A stretch of 64,000 nucleotides of DNA. Source: Mytilus galloprovincialis. Taxonomy: Eukaryota > Mollusca > Bivalvia > Mytilida > Mytilidae. The notes under the pieces are model-generated. The model had not been told where the DNA came from, searched no databases, and worked only from the letters and a program-made list of their open reading frames with translations. A program made the translations under genes and the position numbers. Location: NCBI RefSeq assembly GCF_965363235.1, contig NC_134842.1:31000958-31064957 (forward strand). The letters run 5' to 3'. Of this stretch, positions 23,801 to 36,021 are shown in pieces. How positions within the stretch are numbered: the first letter of the stretch is position 1; every line of letters begins with the position of its first letter.

Positions 23801-26800
23801 TATATTGGGCATGGGATTGATAATATGTAGCTTTGTTTTGTGTGTATTTTAGTCTAAATGCCATTTAATTTACTGTCCAGTTGTCCTCTGAAGACCTCCG
23901 ATTGCCATATACGCGATATAAACATAAATATAGATAAAGATAGATATCAGACTTGTACATTTGGATTTTTCTAGGTCTATTTAATATCATATTAAAGATT
24001 AAAAGTATTCTTTTTCTTTTTATAATTCAATATGCACAATGCATGCCGTATCCATCTCTAGCTAGGGGTTTAAATTGAAGTTCACATGAATACTGATTCG
24101 AATTATTCACTTGCATTCAGTACTTCTTAGCTTAGCTTATTTTTACGAAATTGAAACATACTGGCTGCTAAAAGCGATATTTTGTTTCACTGTTTCACTT
24201 ACATTAATGATTGAACAAATAGAAAATCATATTTCATACTTAATATATATCTTATAGCTAGTGCCACTTTAAAAGCCTTAATTTTATTTATTAGAACTTC
24301 AGACCTTGGAGGCATAAAACTTTGCTCAGTGCTTGGAGCACAAAAATCATGCTCGAAACATGAAATCCAGCTATTTGATTGGTTGATTTTCGAGTCTGAG
24401 TACAAAAATCATGCTCAAAAGTTTTATGACTGTGAGGCCAGGTATACTGTTTGCCATTTACACATTCACATACAGAAATTACTTATAATGATATGTGGTA
24501 TGATTGCCAATGAAACAACTATTTTGTATCTACCAAAGTTCAAATGAAGTTGATTTTATATAAGCAATAATAGGCAACTGTATGTATGAATTTGTTTTAT
24601 AAATATGTCTACACAATGAAAGAAGAATAATGTAGGCATCTTTTATTTACTTCATTAAACTATCAATATTGTTAAAATTCATTTCAAAATCAATATATGC
24701 ATTTTTACAGGAATGTAGAGACACAAAATATAGAGCAACCAATACTTCAGCCTGAACAAGTGAAGAAACAAGAATCGAAGGTGGGAAAACCACAAGATCA
24801 ATCAGATGAGGAAGAAGACAGTTCTGAAGAAGACGAAGATGATGATGGAAACGAAGATGAGGAGGAAGATGAAAGTGAAGAAGAAAGCAGTGATGAAACA
24901 GAGAGTGAGGATGATAGTGACAGTGATGATTCTGATGAAGAGCTGCCAAAATCCCCTTCTAAGGTCATGACTAGGAAAGTGGCATCTCAAAATACTGTTT
25001 CAAATTTATTACAAAAACTGAAAATAAACTCGCATAACGATTCTACAGCTAGTCTCAATACAAGTTCATTTGTTCCTAACCCTAAATCTCCTTTAGTTAT
25101 ATCTAAAGAAGTAACTACTGCAAGTAAATCTAAGTCTAATTCTCAAGGATTTAATGGTTTAGATGAAAGTGTTGATTCAACGGATTTTAAAATTCATAGT
25201 CAAATTTCTAGTCTAAGAAAATCAACAGATTCTACATCTGACGATGGGAAAAATGACAGTGATGATAGCGAAAATTCTTATTCAAACTTAAAAATTCTTC
25301 CTAAAAGGACTGGGAAATATGATAGTAGTGAGACTGATAGTAAATTCACATCTGACTCAGATAACAAGCATCAAAGTGAATCAGATGATAAACATTCAAG
25401 TGATTTTGATGATGAAGAGGAATGGGGAGACACTACATTAAAAGCAAAATCTCCTAAGGAGAAACGTAATGACCAAGAAGGTGAGAATTTTATGATTTAA
25501 AATAAATCTTTTGATAAGAAAATAGTTATCTCTAGATATTTAATCAACCCATTGTAAAAAAAAATCTTTGATTTATTTGCCCTTATCTAGAGAAATCCTT
25601 ATCAAATCACAAATTTGCCAAATTTTATTAATTTCTTCGATCTATGTTTATAGGTACTTTATTTCATTAATCACTGTGATTGGTCAAGATTCATAACTCT
25701 TATAACAACATATCTACAGAGATATATCAAAGCATCTTATAACAACATATCTACAGAGATATATCAAAGCATCTTATAACAACATATCTACAGAGATGTA
25801 TCAAAGCATCTGTCAAAAAGCGTGATACAGGAAAACTGAACAATATTTTGTATGACATGAATATTATATTTTTTTAAATTAAATATTACTGGTTGGTATT
25901 TGAACTAAACTTTTTATTTTGCAGAAACCAGTAATGGAAGTGAAACACCTCCAACATCAAAGTTGGTGTCAAAATTATTTCCTAAATTGAAACCTCAGCC
26001 ATCTAAACAACAGATTCAGGTTTGTATGGTAACAAAAAATGTGACCAAATTATCCTCAAAATCAAACCTAGACTATTTCATCTTCAGGTAGAAAAAGCAC
26101 AATTTTGCCTCTTGTCAAAGTTATTCTCACAATTTGTACAACAAAATACATGAAATCTACTTCTTTTCCTCCCTTCATGAACATTAATGACAAAATCTCA
26201 CTATACTCACATGAAACACAATAAGGGAAATAATTCATCTCAAAGTAAGGCCTTCAACAATGAGAAAAACTCTTAACATCACTGCAAGACAGCCTCTAGA
26301 ACTTGCTTGGGTCAATTCCTTTAACGAAATGCAACTGCAGGGTTATATCAACAAATTATATTATATATCTTGCAAAGAAACAAAATAAATAATAGTCTTG
26401 ATGAATTTTATTTTAAAATCTTATACCATTAAGGCTTATAACTCATTTTGACTTGTCATTGGCCCTACAACATTGTCAAAAGTCTTTTCGTCAATTGAGA
26501 CAAATGTTCTATTAAATGTCAATAAGTTCTACTGTCAATCTTTTTGTTAAATTTTGTTTAAATATTCAAGTTTAAAAAAAAAGATATTGACAGAATATAA
26601 AAATTTATTAATTGATTTGTTTTGGTTGTTGGGTTCCTGTGTTATTCATGTCATTTTGTTAATACAATGAAAACATTCGATATTGATGCATTTGACAAAT
26701 ATGTGAACTCATTCCTCTTTAGGATCAGCAGAAACTACAGACAGTAAACCATACAGCAGCAAATGATGGTGTGCAGTCAAAGGTCTTAAGGGAGAAATTA

Positions 26801-29800
26801 GCTGAGTTGGAGAAAGAGATAGAGAAGTTCCGAAGTGAAAATGTAAACCTTGATAAACTACGCAAAGAAAGAGAGGAGGTAATTACTTTTAATAAAAAGT
26901 TAAGAAGATTAGGGCTATTTCATTCAATGAATGTGGAGGAGTAGTGAAATTTTATTTTTTAGACAGGGGTCATTGGTCTTTATTCATGTATTTGGTTGTA
27001 TGCATATGTCTATTTTATGAATGTCAAATTATTAAAAAAAAAGTATTTTGGTTGTGTGGTTGTGAGATTGAGGAGGCAAAGATCCTTTCCTTCCCTTTCA
27101 AATACTTTTTAAGTGAATTGTCCATAATGCAAAGTTTCCATATATTCTTAGAATAAAATGCTTACTTATGATGTCATGAATAAGTGAATTAAAATTTTCA
27201 ATATTTAAAAAAAAGTTTGTAATTGTTACTTAACCTTACTTTTGCCTCTCAGGTAGGGTTGAAAAAAAATTTTGATCTTGTTTTGCAGTAACTCAAAGGA
27301 TAATGATTTAAGTATTTTTGAAAGTATTTTAAAAAAAATAATTTTGAAAGTATTTATTAAAAAAGTTGTATTTTTGAGGTATTTTAAAAAAAATTGGTTT
27401 ATTTGAAAGTATTTTGAGAAAATGGTATTTTTCTTGTATGTGTTGTTTTACTTACCCTATCCCATCCCAATCAATATTCAGGTATCATTGTTGTTTAGTC
27501 TTTTCTATGAAATGCAGAATATGAATCTTTTGATTATTATTTTAGGGCCTATCACGTTTAAAGAAAGAAATAACAGACTTTGAAAAGGAGAAAAATAAGG
27601 AACTGCTCAGAATACAGGACTATAAGACTGAAGAAATGAAGAAATTAAAGTAAGTAACTACATATCTGATGTAGAATTATACTTTAAATTTAGTTTGCTT
27701 TCATTTACTAAGAAAAAAATGACTGAATTTGATTCGAGTTTTAAATGATTTTTTTGTGTCCTAATGAATTTGAACAAACATAAATGATCTTTGTTTTTCA
27801 TTTCAATATAAAAAAAGAAAAAATTGAAATAAAAAATTGAAGAAAACACTGAATTTGAGATTTGATCCTTTTATTTACAGGCATGAAAAGAAAATGTTTG
27901 AAAAGTATCAGAAGGCAGCCAGAGACATACCTAATAAAAAGGAGAGAGAAGAAATAGAAATGTTGAAAAATCAGGTCAGTTTGGTCAAGTTATATGTTTA
28001 GTTTAAACATATTTATTTATAGTGGATTGGGAAACAAGTTTTGCAACTAATATTAATCCCTTTCCACTTTGCCTTGTAGCAGCATTAGCCTACTCTTTTT
28101 CGAAATCTACAAGGGTGTCTTTAACGTGCAAGAGATATGGCTCTCTCTTAACACGGCTCAGCCATTTATCGTCCCCTTCAGACAGACTATCATCGTTTCC
28201 TCAAGACCATACTCGCAGATGGTGTCAAGGGAGAGCCGAAAATTGAGTTCCTGAAATTTTCATCCCAAACGGGAATGGAACCAGGAACCTTTGTGTTAGT
28301 AGTCCGATGCACTAACCACTACACCAGTTATATGGCCACTCTAGATCTAATAATCAATGGGTGGGATTCAAGCTATATGGCCACCCTGGACATCCTATCG
28401 TGGCATGTCAAATGGATTATGCTTATCATTTGTTTGAATATGAAGGCTCTGTCCATATATATCTACTAATGTAAGATTAAACAACCATTGCATTAGGAAC
28501 CCCAAGTAACATATACCTGCTTCTTTAACAAGAAATATTTAGAAGCAATTCTCAAGTTCTTGTTATCTTTCCCCAATATAGTATTATGTAGTTATGACAA
28601 AGTCTAGCTTTGTCATGGGAAATCCCAAATTAATTTAAATTAGAAGTACTGTATGCCATTAGATTTTGTTATAGTTTTATTAGCGTCTTAAGATTTTTTT
28701 ATTGAGATTGTATGATGAACAACTAATTTTAATTTGAATGATTGTACTCAAAGTTTAATGGTGCAAGTGAAACACTTTTTTTGCTATAATTATGGTCATT
28801 ATTTTTTTTATTTGTTAATCACTTAGATGACAGACTTACAAGAAGAAATGAAGAGAAAAGAGACAAGATGGACGTCCAGTAACTCCAGACTTAGGAGTAA
28901 GATAGAACAATTAGAGCAGGAAAACTCAGAGTTAAAAGAAGAAATAAAACTTATGGAAAAAAGAAGACTGGAATGGCTTCAGAAAGAACAAAATAATAAG
29001 GTATAAACACTATCTACAATGTTTATATATCAATAAGGTATAAACACTATCTACAATGCTTATATATCAATAAGGTATAAACACTATCTACAATGCTTAT
29101 ATATCAATAAGGTATATACACTATCTACAATGCTTATATATCAATAAGGTATAAACACTATCTACAATGCTTATATATCAATAAGGTATAAACACTATCT
29201 ACAATGCTTATATATCAATAAGGTATAAACACTATCTACAACGCTTATATATCAATAAGGTATAAACACTATCTACAACGCTTATATATCAATAAGGTAT
29301 AAACACTATCTACAATGCTTATATATCAATAAGGTATAAACACTATCTACAATGCTTATATATCAATAAGGTATAAACACTATCTACAACGCTTATATAT
29401 CAATAAGGTATAAACACTATCTACAATGCTTATATATCAATAAGGTATAAACACTATCTACAACGCTTATATATCAATAAGGTATAAACACTATCTACAA
29501 TGCTTATATATCAATAAGGTATAAACACTATCTACAATGCTTATATATCAATAAGGGTTTATGGTTTAGTCTTTGAGGTAAAGTTGAAAATAAACTGCAT
29601 ACATGTAAGACCACTTAATTAATGTTCTGTTTAAGGTTGGCTTAAATTTAAATTTATAAAAACTAGTCGAAACAATTATTTTAAATATCTGTGCTAAAAT
29701 AAAATTAAGATGAATGTTTGAATTTGCAGGGAAAATCTAAATCAGCAATAAGAAGTAGTACCCCATCACAGCTAGTCCCTACACAAAACTCAGCAGACTT

Positions 29801-32800
29801 TCAGACCACAGACTCAGATGAAGAGAAGGACCCTGTTAGAGGTGAGTCTAGATTTTTTTTACATTTATTGAAAGTTAAAGAGAAATAATGGTTTAAAATT
29901 TACTTTGGATCTATATTTGATAGAAATTTTAAATTGAAACTAACAAATTCTGATTAGAATGAAATAAATTGAAGATTTTGGTCTTTGAAATACATTTAGG
30001 AATTATTTTGGTTACTTTACTTTACAAATATAATTTCTTATGGTTAACCACTAACATGGGTAGCCAATGAAACGTGCTCAAATTAATGTTGCATATTCTG
30101 TTATTATATATTACTTTCTGTAGTTGATTAGACTTGCTTTGGTTTAAGGATATTTTTTACATTGAACACATTTTAGACTCCTCCAGTTCTAAGACATCCT
30201 ACTCACAAATGTCTCTGAGAGCCACACAGTCTGCTACACAAGTCAGAGTTCCAACTATTCCAGCACAGCAATCATCATCACAACCTTCACTGCCTAGCAG
30301 AACTGCCCAACCAAACTTTACCGGTCTTCAAGGAGGTTCCAAGACAGCACAGCCTAGCTTTACTGGTCACCCAGGTCCATCCAAAACTTCCAATTTTAGT
30401 AGTCAACCCGGTCCAGCTAAGTCACCCCAGCCTGGTTTTAGTAATGCCCAACAGAAATCACAGGACCATCTTTTGAGGATGTCTTTAATGGAAGATGTCC
30501 CCAGGGGTGGAGCAGTGGTTGCTATGCCACAAGAGTAAGTATATATTATTTAAGTGATGTGTTTTCTGTTAGCTTTGTCACTTTCAACAATTGATGAGAA
30601 ACTGCCTTGGAAAATTCCATTGATGTTTGAAGAACAATGCATAACCTTTAGAAGAAGAGTTACAATATTTCATAAAATAATTTTTTTTAAAACAATATAA
30701 ATGGACTACCGGTACCAACAAAATTGTCAAAGAAAAAAATGGTTAAAGTCAAACCATTATCCACAAAAATACATTATGGAAAACACTGTTTCACAAGCCA
30801 CATTCCAAATCAGTAGTAAACCTATAAGAGGACCTGGAAAGAAAGAGTTTTTCATTAATTGCATTTTATTTTCCTCATTTCATGTTTTTTTTTGTGCTAT
30901 AAAGAATGAATTGTGGAGTCTAAATTTCCTTTGAAAAATCAGGCATAGCACAAATTCATACGACGTACGAAAACATATGATATGACCATAAGTAATACAG
31001 AATAGACATTTAAAAGAATATTAACACAAGTTTGATATATTTTTCAGTACAAGTTTATACACAGATACAGAAGGGGATACAACAAATAGTGCTAATGTAC
31101 CAAGGAAGACTGCTTCTAAATATAGTGTAGATAGATCTATGATTGACAAAGGCAATAGTGGTTATGATGAATTTCAGCACAATGATGGCAAGGTTGGTCT
31201 TAGTACCACTTTAAAATATAAAAACTGTCACATTTGTCGGAAAATTATTTGAATACAATAGTGTAAGAAAAAGCTACATGACTATTGAAATCTTAGACAA
31301 AGTCTTAATTAAGCAAAGGGGCTATAAAACGGAATATTTCAATATTTTGAATGACCTAAATATTTGGAAGCATCATGAATAATTTTGATGTAGAATGTAT
31401 CCATCAAATGACTTAATAGATGTGTTACTGGCTGAATGATTTACTGAAGACCTTCATATTTCAATATTTTGGATGGGTTTAATATTTTGAGCATTAATCA
31501 AAGAATCATTTGGAAAATTCAGATCAAAGCTCCCTTCTCTTAAAAGATGCTTTTCTAACATTTTAAATAAAACTTCAGTTTATATTACTGTTTAAAATCC
31601 TTCTATTTAAACAAATCTTCCAAATGGATCATGTGTATCAGTCTATACTGTCTGGTAATAGAAACTGTGTCAAATACAAACAAACAAAAAACATTTTGTA
31701 ACAAAGTTCCAGTGTTCAATATTTATAGTTAAACAGGCTTTAAAACAAAATTGGATAGAACACAATGTTATGGTGGATCAGATTTTTGTTATTACACTGA
31801 TTTCAACATGTTTTACAGATTGAGAGGATATATAAGACTGGTGCCCGAGAGATTTTATTTGGTAACGGGACCAGGAAGGAGATATCAGCTGATGGGAAAT
31901 CTATTGTAGTATCATTCTTCAATGGAGACATAAAACAGATCATGCCTGATCAGAGAGTGGTAACTTAAACATTTTTTTGTTTCACTTTTATAAAACAACC
32001 CCCATCCCATGACTTAAAGTGGTAAAAAACACCTAACCTAAAATTTATTTGGCTGGTTAAATTTTCATAAAATTTTGACAAAATATTAATTAAATTTGAC
32101 CCTTTGACAAAAATATAAAAATTTCAGAAACTTGAACACACTTGATCAGGAAAAATTATTATAGGATATATAGCAGTTTGACAAACACTATTTATTTTGA
32201 TCATTCAGAAGCTTAATATTTCCTTAACAATAGAACATGATTCAAATGTCCAGCTAATATTTACAGAGTAATCTCCCTGTACATGTTATAAATGTAGATT
32301 GGTTACTGTTATTTTAAAACCAGAATTTTTTTTAATCTATATAATGTGACAATTTAAATGTCCAAATCCATGTATACTCAGTAATATATTGTCGAGCCTG
32401 CAACTTTTGTTCCAGATAGCGCGACATAGGGGTAGTGATCCGGCGGCGGCGACGGCGTTCGCTAACTTCTTTAAAGCTTTATATTTTAGAAGGTGGAAGA
32501 CCTGGATGCTTCATTCTTTGTATATAGATGCCTCATGTTACAAACTTTCCGTCAGTCACATGTCAAATGTCCTTGACCTCATTTTCATGGTTCAGTGACT
32601 ACTTGAAAAAAAAGTTCAGATTTTTTGTAATGTTAAATTCTCTCTTATTATAAGTAATAGGATAACTATATTTGGTATGTGCGTACCTTGCAAGGTCCTC
32701 ATGCCTGTCAGACCGGTTTTTTTTTGGACCTCGACCTCATTTCATGGATCAGTGAACAAGGTTAAGTTTTGGTGGTCAAGTCCATATCTCGGATACTATA

Positions 32801-35800
32801 AGCAGTAGGTCTAGTATATTTGATGTATGGAAGGACTGTAAGGTGTACATGTCCTACTGGCAGGTGTCATCTGACCCTGACCTCAATTTCATGGTTCAGT
32901 GGTTATAGTTAAGTTTTTGAGTTTTGGTCTGTTTTTCATATACTATGTGCAATAGGTGTACTATATTTGGTGTACAGAATGATTGTAAGGTGTACATGTC
33001 TAGCTGACAGATGTCATCTGACCTTGACCTCATTTTCCTGGTTCAGTGGTCAAAGTTAAGTTTTTGAGTTTTGGTCTATTTTTCTAATAGTATATGCAAT
33101 AGGTCAACTATATTTGGTTTATGGAAATATTTTATGAGCTATATGTCAGTCATGCAGGTTTCAATTGACCTTGACCTCATTTTCACGGTTCATTGCTAAG
33201 TGTTTTAAAGTATTTGTGTTTTGGTCTGTTTTTCATATACTATATGCAATAGGTCTACTATATTTGTGTGTATGGAATGATTGTAAGGTGTACATGTCTA
33301 GCTGACAGGTGTCATCTGACCTTGACCCCATTTTCATGGCTCAGTGGTCAATGTTAAGTTTTTGAGTTTTGGTCTATTTTTATAATAGTATATGCAATAG
33401 GTCAATGGAAATATTTTATGAGCTATATGTCAGTTGTGCAGGTTTTAATTGACCTTGACCTCATTTTCACGGTTTTTTCTTAATTTACAAGCAATAGGTC
33501 AATTATATTTGTTTTATGGGAGATTTCTTAGCTGTACATGTCTGCCTGGCATGGTTCATCTGACCTTGACGTCATTTTCATGGTTCTTTGATCAATGTTT
33601 AGTTTTCTTGGTTAATGTTGACAGTTGTAATAAAGCTTTATATTTAGGACTATCAACATAGTATCAATGATTAGTAAAGAAGGCGAGACATTTCAGCGTG
33701 TGCACTCTTGTTTATTTATTGTGCAGTTTGATATCTTGAAATGTGTTTTGAAAGACTTGGTAGTAATTTAGAACTGTAACTAAGGGAATATGATGGTCTG
33801 CATGTTATCATAGTTTATGTGATGATGTGAAATATCCGTTTTCCATCCGGTTGCCAATAGTGTAGTAAGTGGGATTAAACACCTACAAAAGAGGGGTGAA
33901 GGATACCAAAGAGACAGTCAAACTCATAGATTGAAAATAGACTGAAAACGCCATGGCTAAAAATAAAAAGACAAACAGACAAATGATAGTACAGAAGACA
34001 CAACATAGAAATCTAAAAACTAAGCAACACAAACCCCAACCAAAAACTGGGGGTGATCCCAGGTGCTCTGAAGGGGTAATCAAAGTACATTGGTATATTT
34101 ATTTACATCAGTGAGACATCAAAAACTTTATATTTTGTAAGTTGATTGGTATAAAATATGATTATCAATAATCAAGGTATAACTTTTTCAAGTAAGTTTT
34201 GTTTAAAAAATAAATCAAATTATGTTATAGTCTCCGTCTGAATTATATTATAGGTATATTACTATGCTGAAGCTCAGACTACACATTCTCATTATCCTGA
34301 TGGTCTAGAAGTTCTACAGTTTCCAAAGTAAGTATTATTTTTATCATATGAGAAAAAAAATTGAAATATAAGGTAATGTCAAAATGAAGGTACCCCACAA
34401 TGTAAGTCAACAACAAGGATATCTAGTGGTCTTAATACTGTCTCCAATGACACATCACGAGAATGAATTCAACAGGGATGCCCAAATATCTATTACAACT
34501 GTGAATTAAAAATAGGTAAAAGACACACAAAGACAGAAACACTTACTGATGAGATTCCTGACTTGGGATAGGGACCAGGAGTTAGAATAGTATGTTTTAA
34601 ACTAAATTTATAAGATAGTTATACCACAAAATTTTCAATTTTTTATCTGTATGTTTTAAAATAACACAATGAATGAACTCAATTACATTGATACCAATCT
34701 CTTAATTAAATCTTTGATTTCTTTGATTCCAAAGAAGACTTTATATTTTTTTTATTCAATTGTCTCTTCCCTTTTTCATGTTCAGGCAAATAAAATATGT
34801 TTGAATTTTTTGTATGCATTTTTTTCTTTTTTAAAAGTCTGTACAATTTTTCAAATAATTTCAGCAATCAACAGGAGAAACATTATCCAGATGGAACTAA
34901 GGAAATCACATTTGCAGATCAAACCATTAAATACTTATTCCCTAATGGTTCAGAGGAGAGCATCTTTTCTGATGGTACTGTTATACGAGTAGATAAGAAT
35001 GGAGATAAAACCATGGAGTTTCCTAATGGGCAGAGAGAAATACATACAAATGATTATAAAGTGAGTTTGTTATTTATAAGAAGACATAGAATTCATTGCA
35101 TAGTTGTGCCCCACCTAGGACAGTAGAGGGACATTATGAATTCCAGTCTGTGTGTCCATTTGTTCGTCTGTCTTTCCTCATTCGTTTTTATGCCCCTCCT
35201 ACGATAGTAGAGGGGCATTATGTTTTCTGGTCTGTGCGTCCGTTCGTCCGTCTGTTCGTTCGTCCGTCCGTCTGTCCCGCTTCAGGTTAAAGTTTTTGGT
35301 CAAGGTAGTTTTTGATGAAGTTGAAGTCCAATCAACTTGAAACTTAGTATACATGTTCCCTTTGATAAAATCATTCTAATTTTAATGCCAAATTAGAGAA
35401 TTTATTCCAATTTCACGGTCCACTAAACATAGAAAATGATAGTGCGAGTGGGGCATCCGTGTACTGTGGACACATTCTTGTTTCAGTCTGATCTGCCTCA
35501 TGTTAAAGTTTTTGGTCAAGGTAGTTTTTGATGAAGTTGAAGTCCAATCAACTTGTACACATGTTCCTTATGATATGATCACAGTCCACAGCGCATAGAA
35601 AACGATAGTGCACGTGGGGCATCTGTGTACTATGGACATTTAATGCATTTAGATAATTGTGGCAGATTTGACTTTATAGGCCTTTTAATATTGGTCTGCT
35701 CTCCAAAGAGATCTTTCATTAAGCCATTAGATTATCATGAAATGTGAAATATTAGAAATTGAACTGTAAAACAATTGAAGGAAACCAAATAAAATCAATA

Positions 35801-36021
35801 TCCAAAAGCATTGTTTGTGCATTTTTTTATATTAAGTTATTTAAACATGTTAAAAATGTTTACTTTTATATAAGTTATGTTTTATTTTTCAGAAGCGGGA
35901 ATACCCAGACGGCACAGTTAAAACTGTTTACCCAGACGGCCGACAGGAAACCAGGTATTCCAATGGTAGAATTAGAGTTAAGGACAGAGATGGGAATGTT
36001 ATTGTTGACAGAAGATGTTGA
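14857..36021 (+). CDS. CENPJ: Centrosomal P4.1-associated protein (CPAP/CENPJ/SAS-4), 23 coding exons, 1799 aa
   Basis: CPAP controls centriole length and pericentriolar recruitment by binding tubulin and STIL. Exons: 14857-15832, 16220-16417, 16748-16917, 17437-17658, 18316-18543, 19449-19545, 20250-20305, 20878-21222, 21617-22087, 22767-22855, 24711-25480, 25925-26019, 26723-26878, 27546-27649, 27881-27974, 28827-29000, 29730-29841, 30177-30534, 31048-31192, 31819-31959, 34254-34327, 34865-35060, 35893-36021. All junctions are GT-AG and all phases agree (5400 nt). Marks of the family: [15 protein letters not shown] (about aa 635), [15 protein letters not shown] (about 660-675) and [20 protein letters not shown] (about 890), i.e. 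the tubulin-binding region; a coiled coil (about 1240-1415) starting near [17 protein letters not shown]; and a complete C-terminal TCP10/G-box beta domain (about 1621-1799: [42 protein letters not shown]). It is longer than human CPAP (about 1340 aa) because of a Met-rich N-terminal array and acidic tracts (exons 5, 6 and 11). An acceptor-like TTCTAG just before the ATG suggests a 5' UTR intron. Confidence 0.96.
15280..15711 (+). repeat. In-frame 108-bp coding repeat in CPAP exon 1 (Met/Gly-rich)
   Basis: It encodes near-perfect 36-residue units of the type [20 protein letters not shown] followed by [12 protein letters not shown]. There are about 3.7 units, the first carrying an extra 12-residue part. 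Because the unit is a multiple of three, copy-number change would keep the frame. Confidence 0.85.
17749..17892. mobile_element. Miniature transposon in CPAP intron 4
   Basis: One end reads CAGAGGCAAATTTAGGAGGG and the other, in reverse, CAGTGGAGGATCTAGAAATT; G- and C-runs lie inside each. About 144 bp, non-coding. I associate the CAGTGGCGGATCTAG-type end with a common invertebrate miniature family. Confidence 0.55.
18587..19270 (+). mobile_element. Dispersed repeat with a tandem interior, CPAP intron 5
   Basis: The head TGTTGAGCCTTCGCCTTTAG followed by AACGAGACG resembles the head of the element at 32391 (TGTCGAGCCTGCAACTTTTG). The interior has two copies of a roughly 190-bp unit (18659-18843 and 18849-19033), each containing CATAAGATAGTATCCAGAA and TTACTTATAAATGGACT. 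Non-coding; the right end is approximate. Confidence 0.55.
22941..23270. mobile_element. Miniature transposon with about 50-bp inverted ends, CPAP intron 10
   Basis: Left end GGGGTCATCCATAATTATC; right end, in reverse, GGGGTCATCCATAATTGTC. Pairing continues inward through ACCATTTTCCAAAGTGTAC. TA lies on both sides (TAAGGGG ... CCCCTA). 330 bp, non-coding, probably a Tc1/mariner-type derivative. Confidence 0.8.
23725..24274. mobile_element. Probable miniature element in CPAP intron 10
   Basis: Left end TTAAAAGGGCACTTGCTG; right end, in reverse, TTTTAAAGTGGCACTAGCT. These are short imperfect inverted ends about 550 bp apart. There is no coding sequence and the boundaries are approximate. Confidence 0.45.
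24304..24437. mobile_element. Small palindromic element in CPAP intron 10
   Basis: The arms share CATAAAACTTT and CACAAAAATCATGCTC / GTACAAAAATCATGCTC in inverted arrangement across about 130 bp, next to the 23725-24274 element. Non-coding. Confidence 0.4.
25700..25810. repeat. 37-bp tandem repeat, 3 copies, CPAP intron 11
   Basis: Three 37-bp units beginning TTATAACAACATATCTACAG. The unit shares its length and the pieces ATATCTACA and ATATATCAA with the 15-copy array at 29001-29555. Confidence 0.9.
28010..28400 (-). mobile_element. tRNA-derived SINE in CPAP intron 15
   Basis: Read on the minus strand it opens with a tRNA-like head containing an A-box-like GTAGTGGTTAGTGCATC and a B-box GGTTCCATTCC (about 28335-28270). 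A body follows with GGCTGAGCCGTGTTAAGAG and CTTGCACGTTAAAGACACCC. The body resembles the conserved core of molluscan/metazoan SINEs as I remember it; that family assignment is tentative. The open frames at 28022-28254 are by-products. Confidence 0.7.
29001..29555 (+). repeat. 37-bp minisatellite, exactly 15 copies, abutting the CPAP exon 16 donor
   Basis: The array starts at the first intron base after exon 16 and runs 15 x 37 bp. Each unit begins GTATAAACACTATCTACAA and ends ATATATCAATAAG, with only C/T variants. Every unit boundary therefore recreates AAG|GTATAA, the same context as the genuine donor (AATAATAAG|GTATAAAC). After the last copy the sequence is AAGGGTTT, with no donor. Reading past the true donor meets TAA at the second codon. 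Confidence 0.95.
32391..33713 (+). mobile_element. Large dispersed repeat with an internal tandem array, CPAP intron 20
   Basis: The head TGTCGAGCCTGCAACTTTTG is followed by CCGGCGGCGGCGACGGCG. The tail is GGCGAGACATTTCAGCGTG then TGCACTCTTG. In between, about eight irregular units each carry GACCTTGACCTCATTTTC and a GGTTCAGTGGTCAA-type phrase (near 32571, 32733, 32875, 33020, 33171, 33321, 33451, 33562). Non-coding. Confidence 0.65.
33885..34085. repeat. Dispersed mussel-type repeat, CPAP intron 20
   Basis: It contains GACAGTCAAACTCATAGATT, AAAACGCCATGGCTAAAAAT and GGTGATCCCAGGTGCTCTG. Related pieces occur at 11465-11512, 42790-42975 and 48838-48937 (ACTGACAACGCCATGATAAA). The parent element is unknown; no coding capacity. 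Confidence 0.55.
35100..35640 (+). repeat. Dispersed repeat with (GTCC/GTCT)n tract, last CPAP intron
   Basis: A truncated copy (GTGCCCCACCTAGGACAGTA) is followed by a fuller one starting ATGCCCCTCCTACGATAGTA, a CGTCCGTC-type tract (35238-35280) and a body. The body's TTGGTCAAGGTAGTTTTTG and GAAGTCCAATCAACTTG recur in a partial second copy (35487-35640). The open frames here come from the repeat. Confidence 0.6.

Noticed and set aside
24647-24990. Minus-strand open frames rich in His/Leu and Phe/Ile
   Set aside because: They are antisense to the acidic Glu/Asp coding tract of CPAP exon 11, whose composition keeps the opposite strand open.
28270-28340. tRNA gene on the minus strand
   Set aside because: A- and B-box-like motifs are present, but the arms do not form a proper cloverleaf and a SINE body follows.
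29001-29555. CRISPR-like regular repeats
   Set aside because: Units are contiguous 37-bp copies with no spacers, inside an animal gene intron; it is a minisatellite.
35096-35340. Open frames with Arg/Ser/Val-rich repeats
   Set aside because: Encoded by the CGTCCGTC tract of a dispersed repeat in the last CPAP intron.
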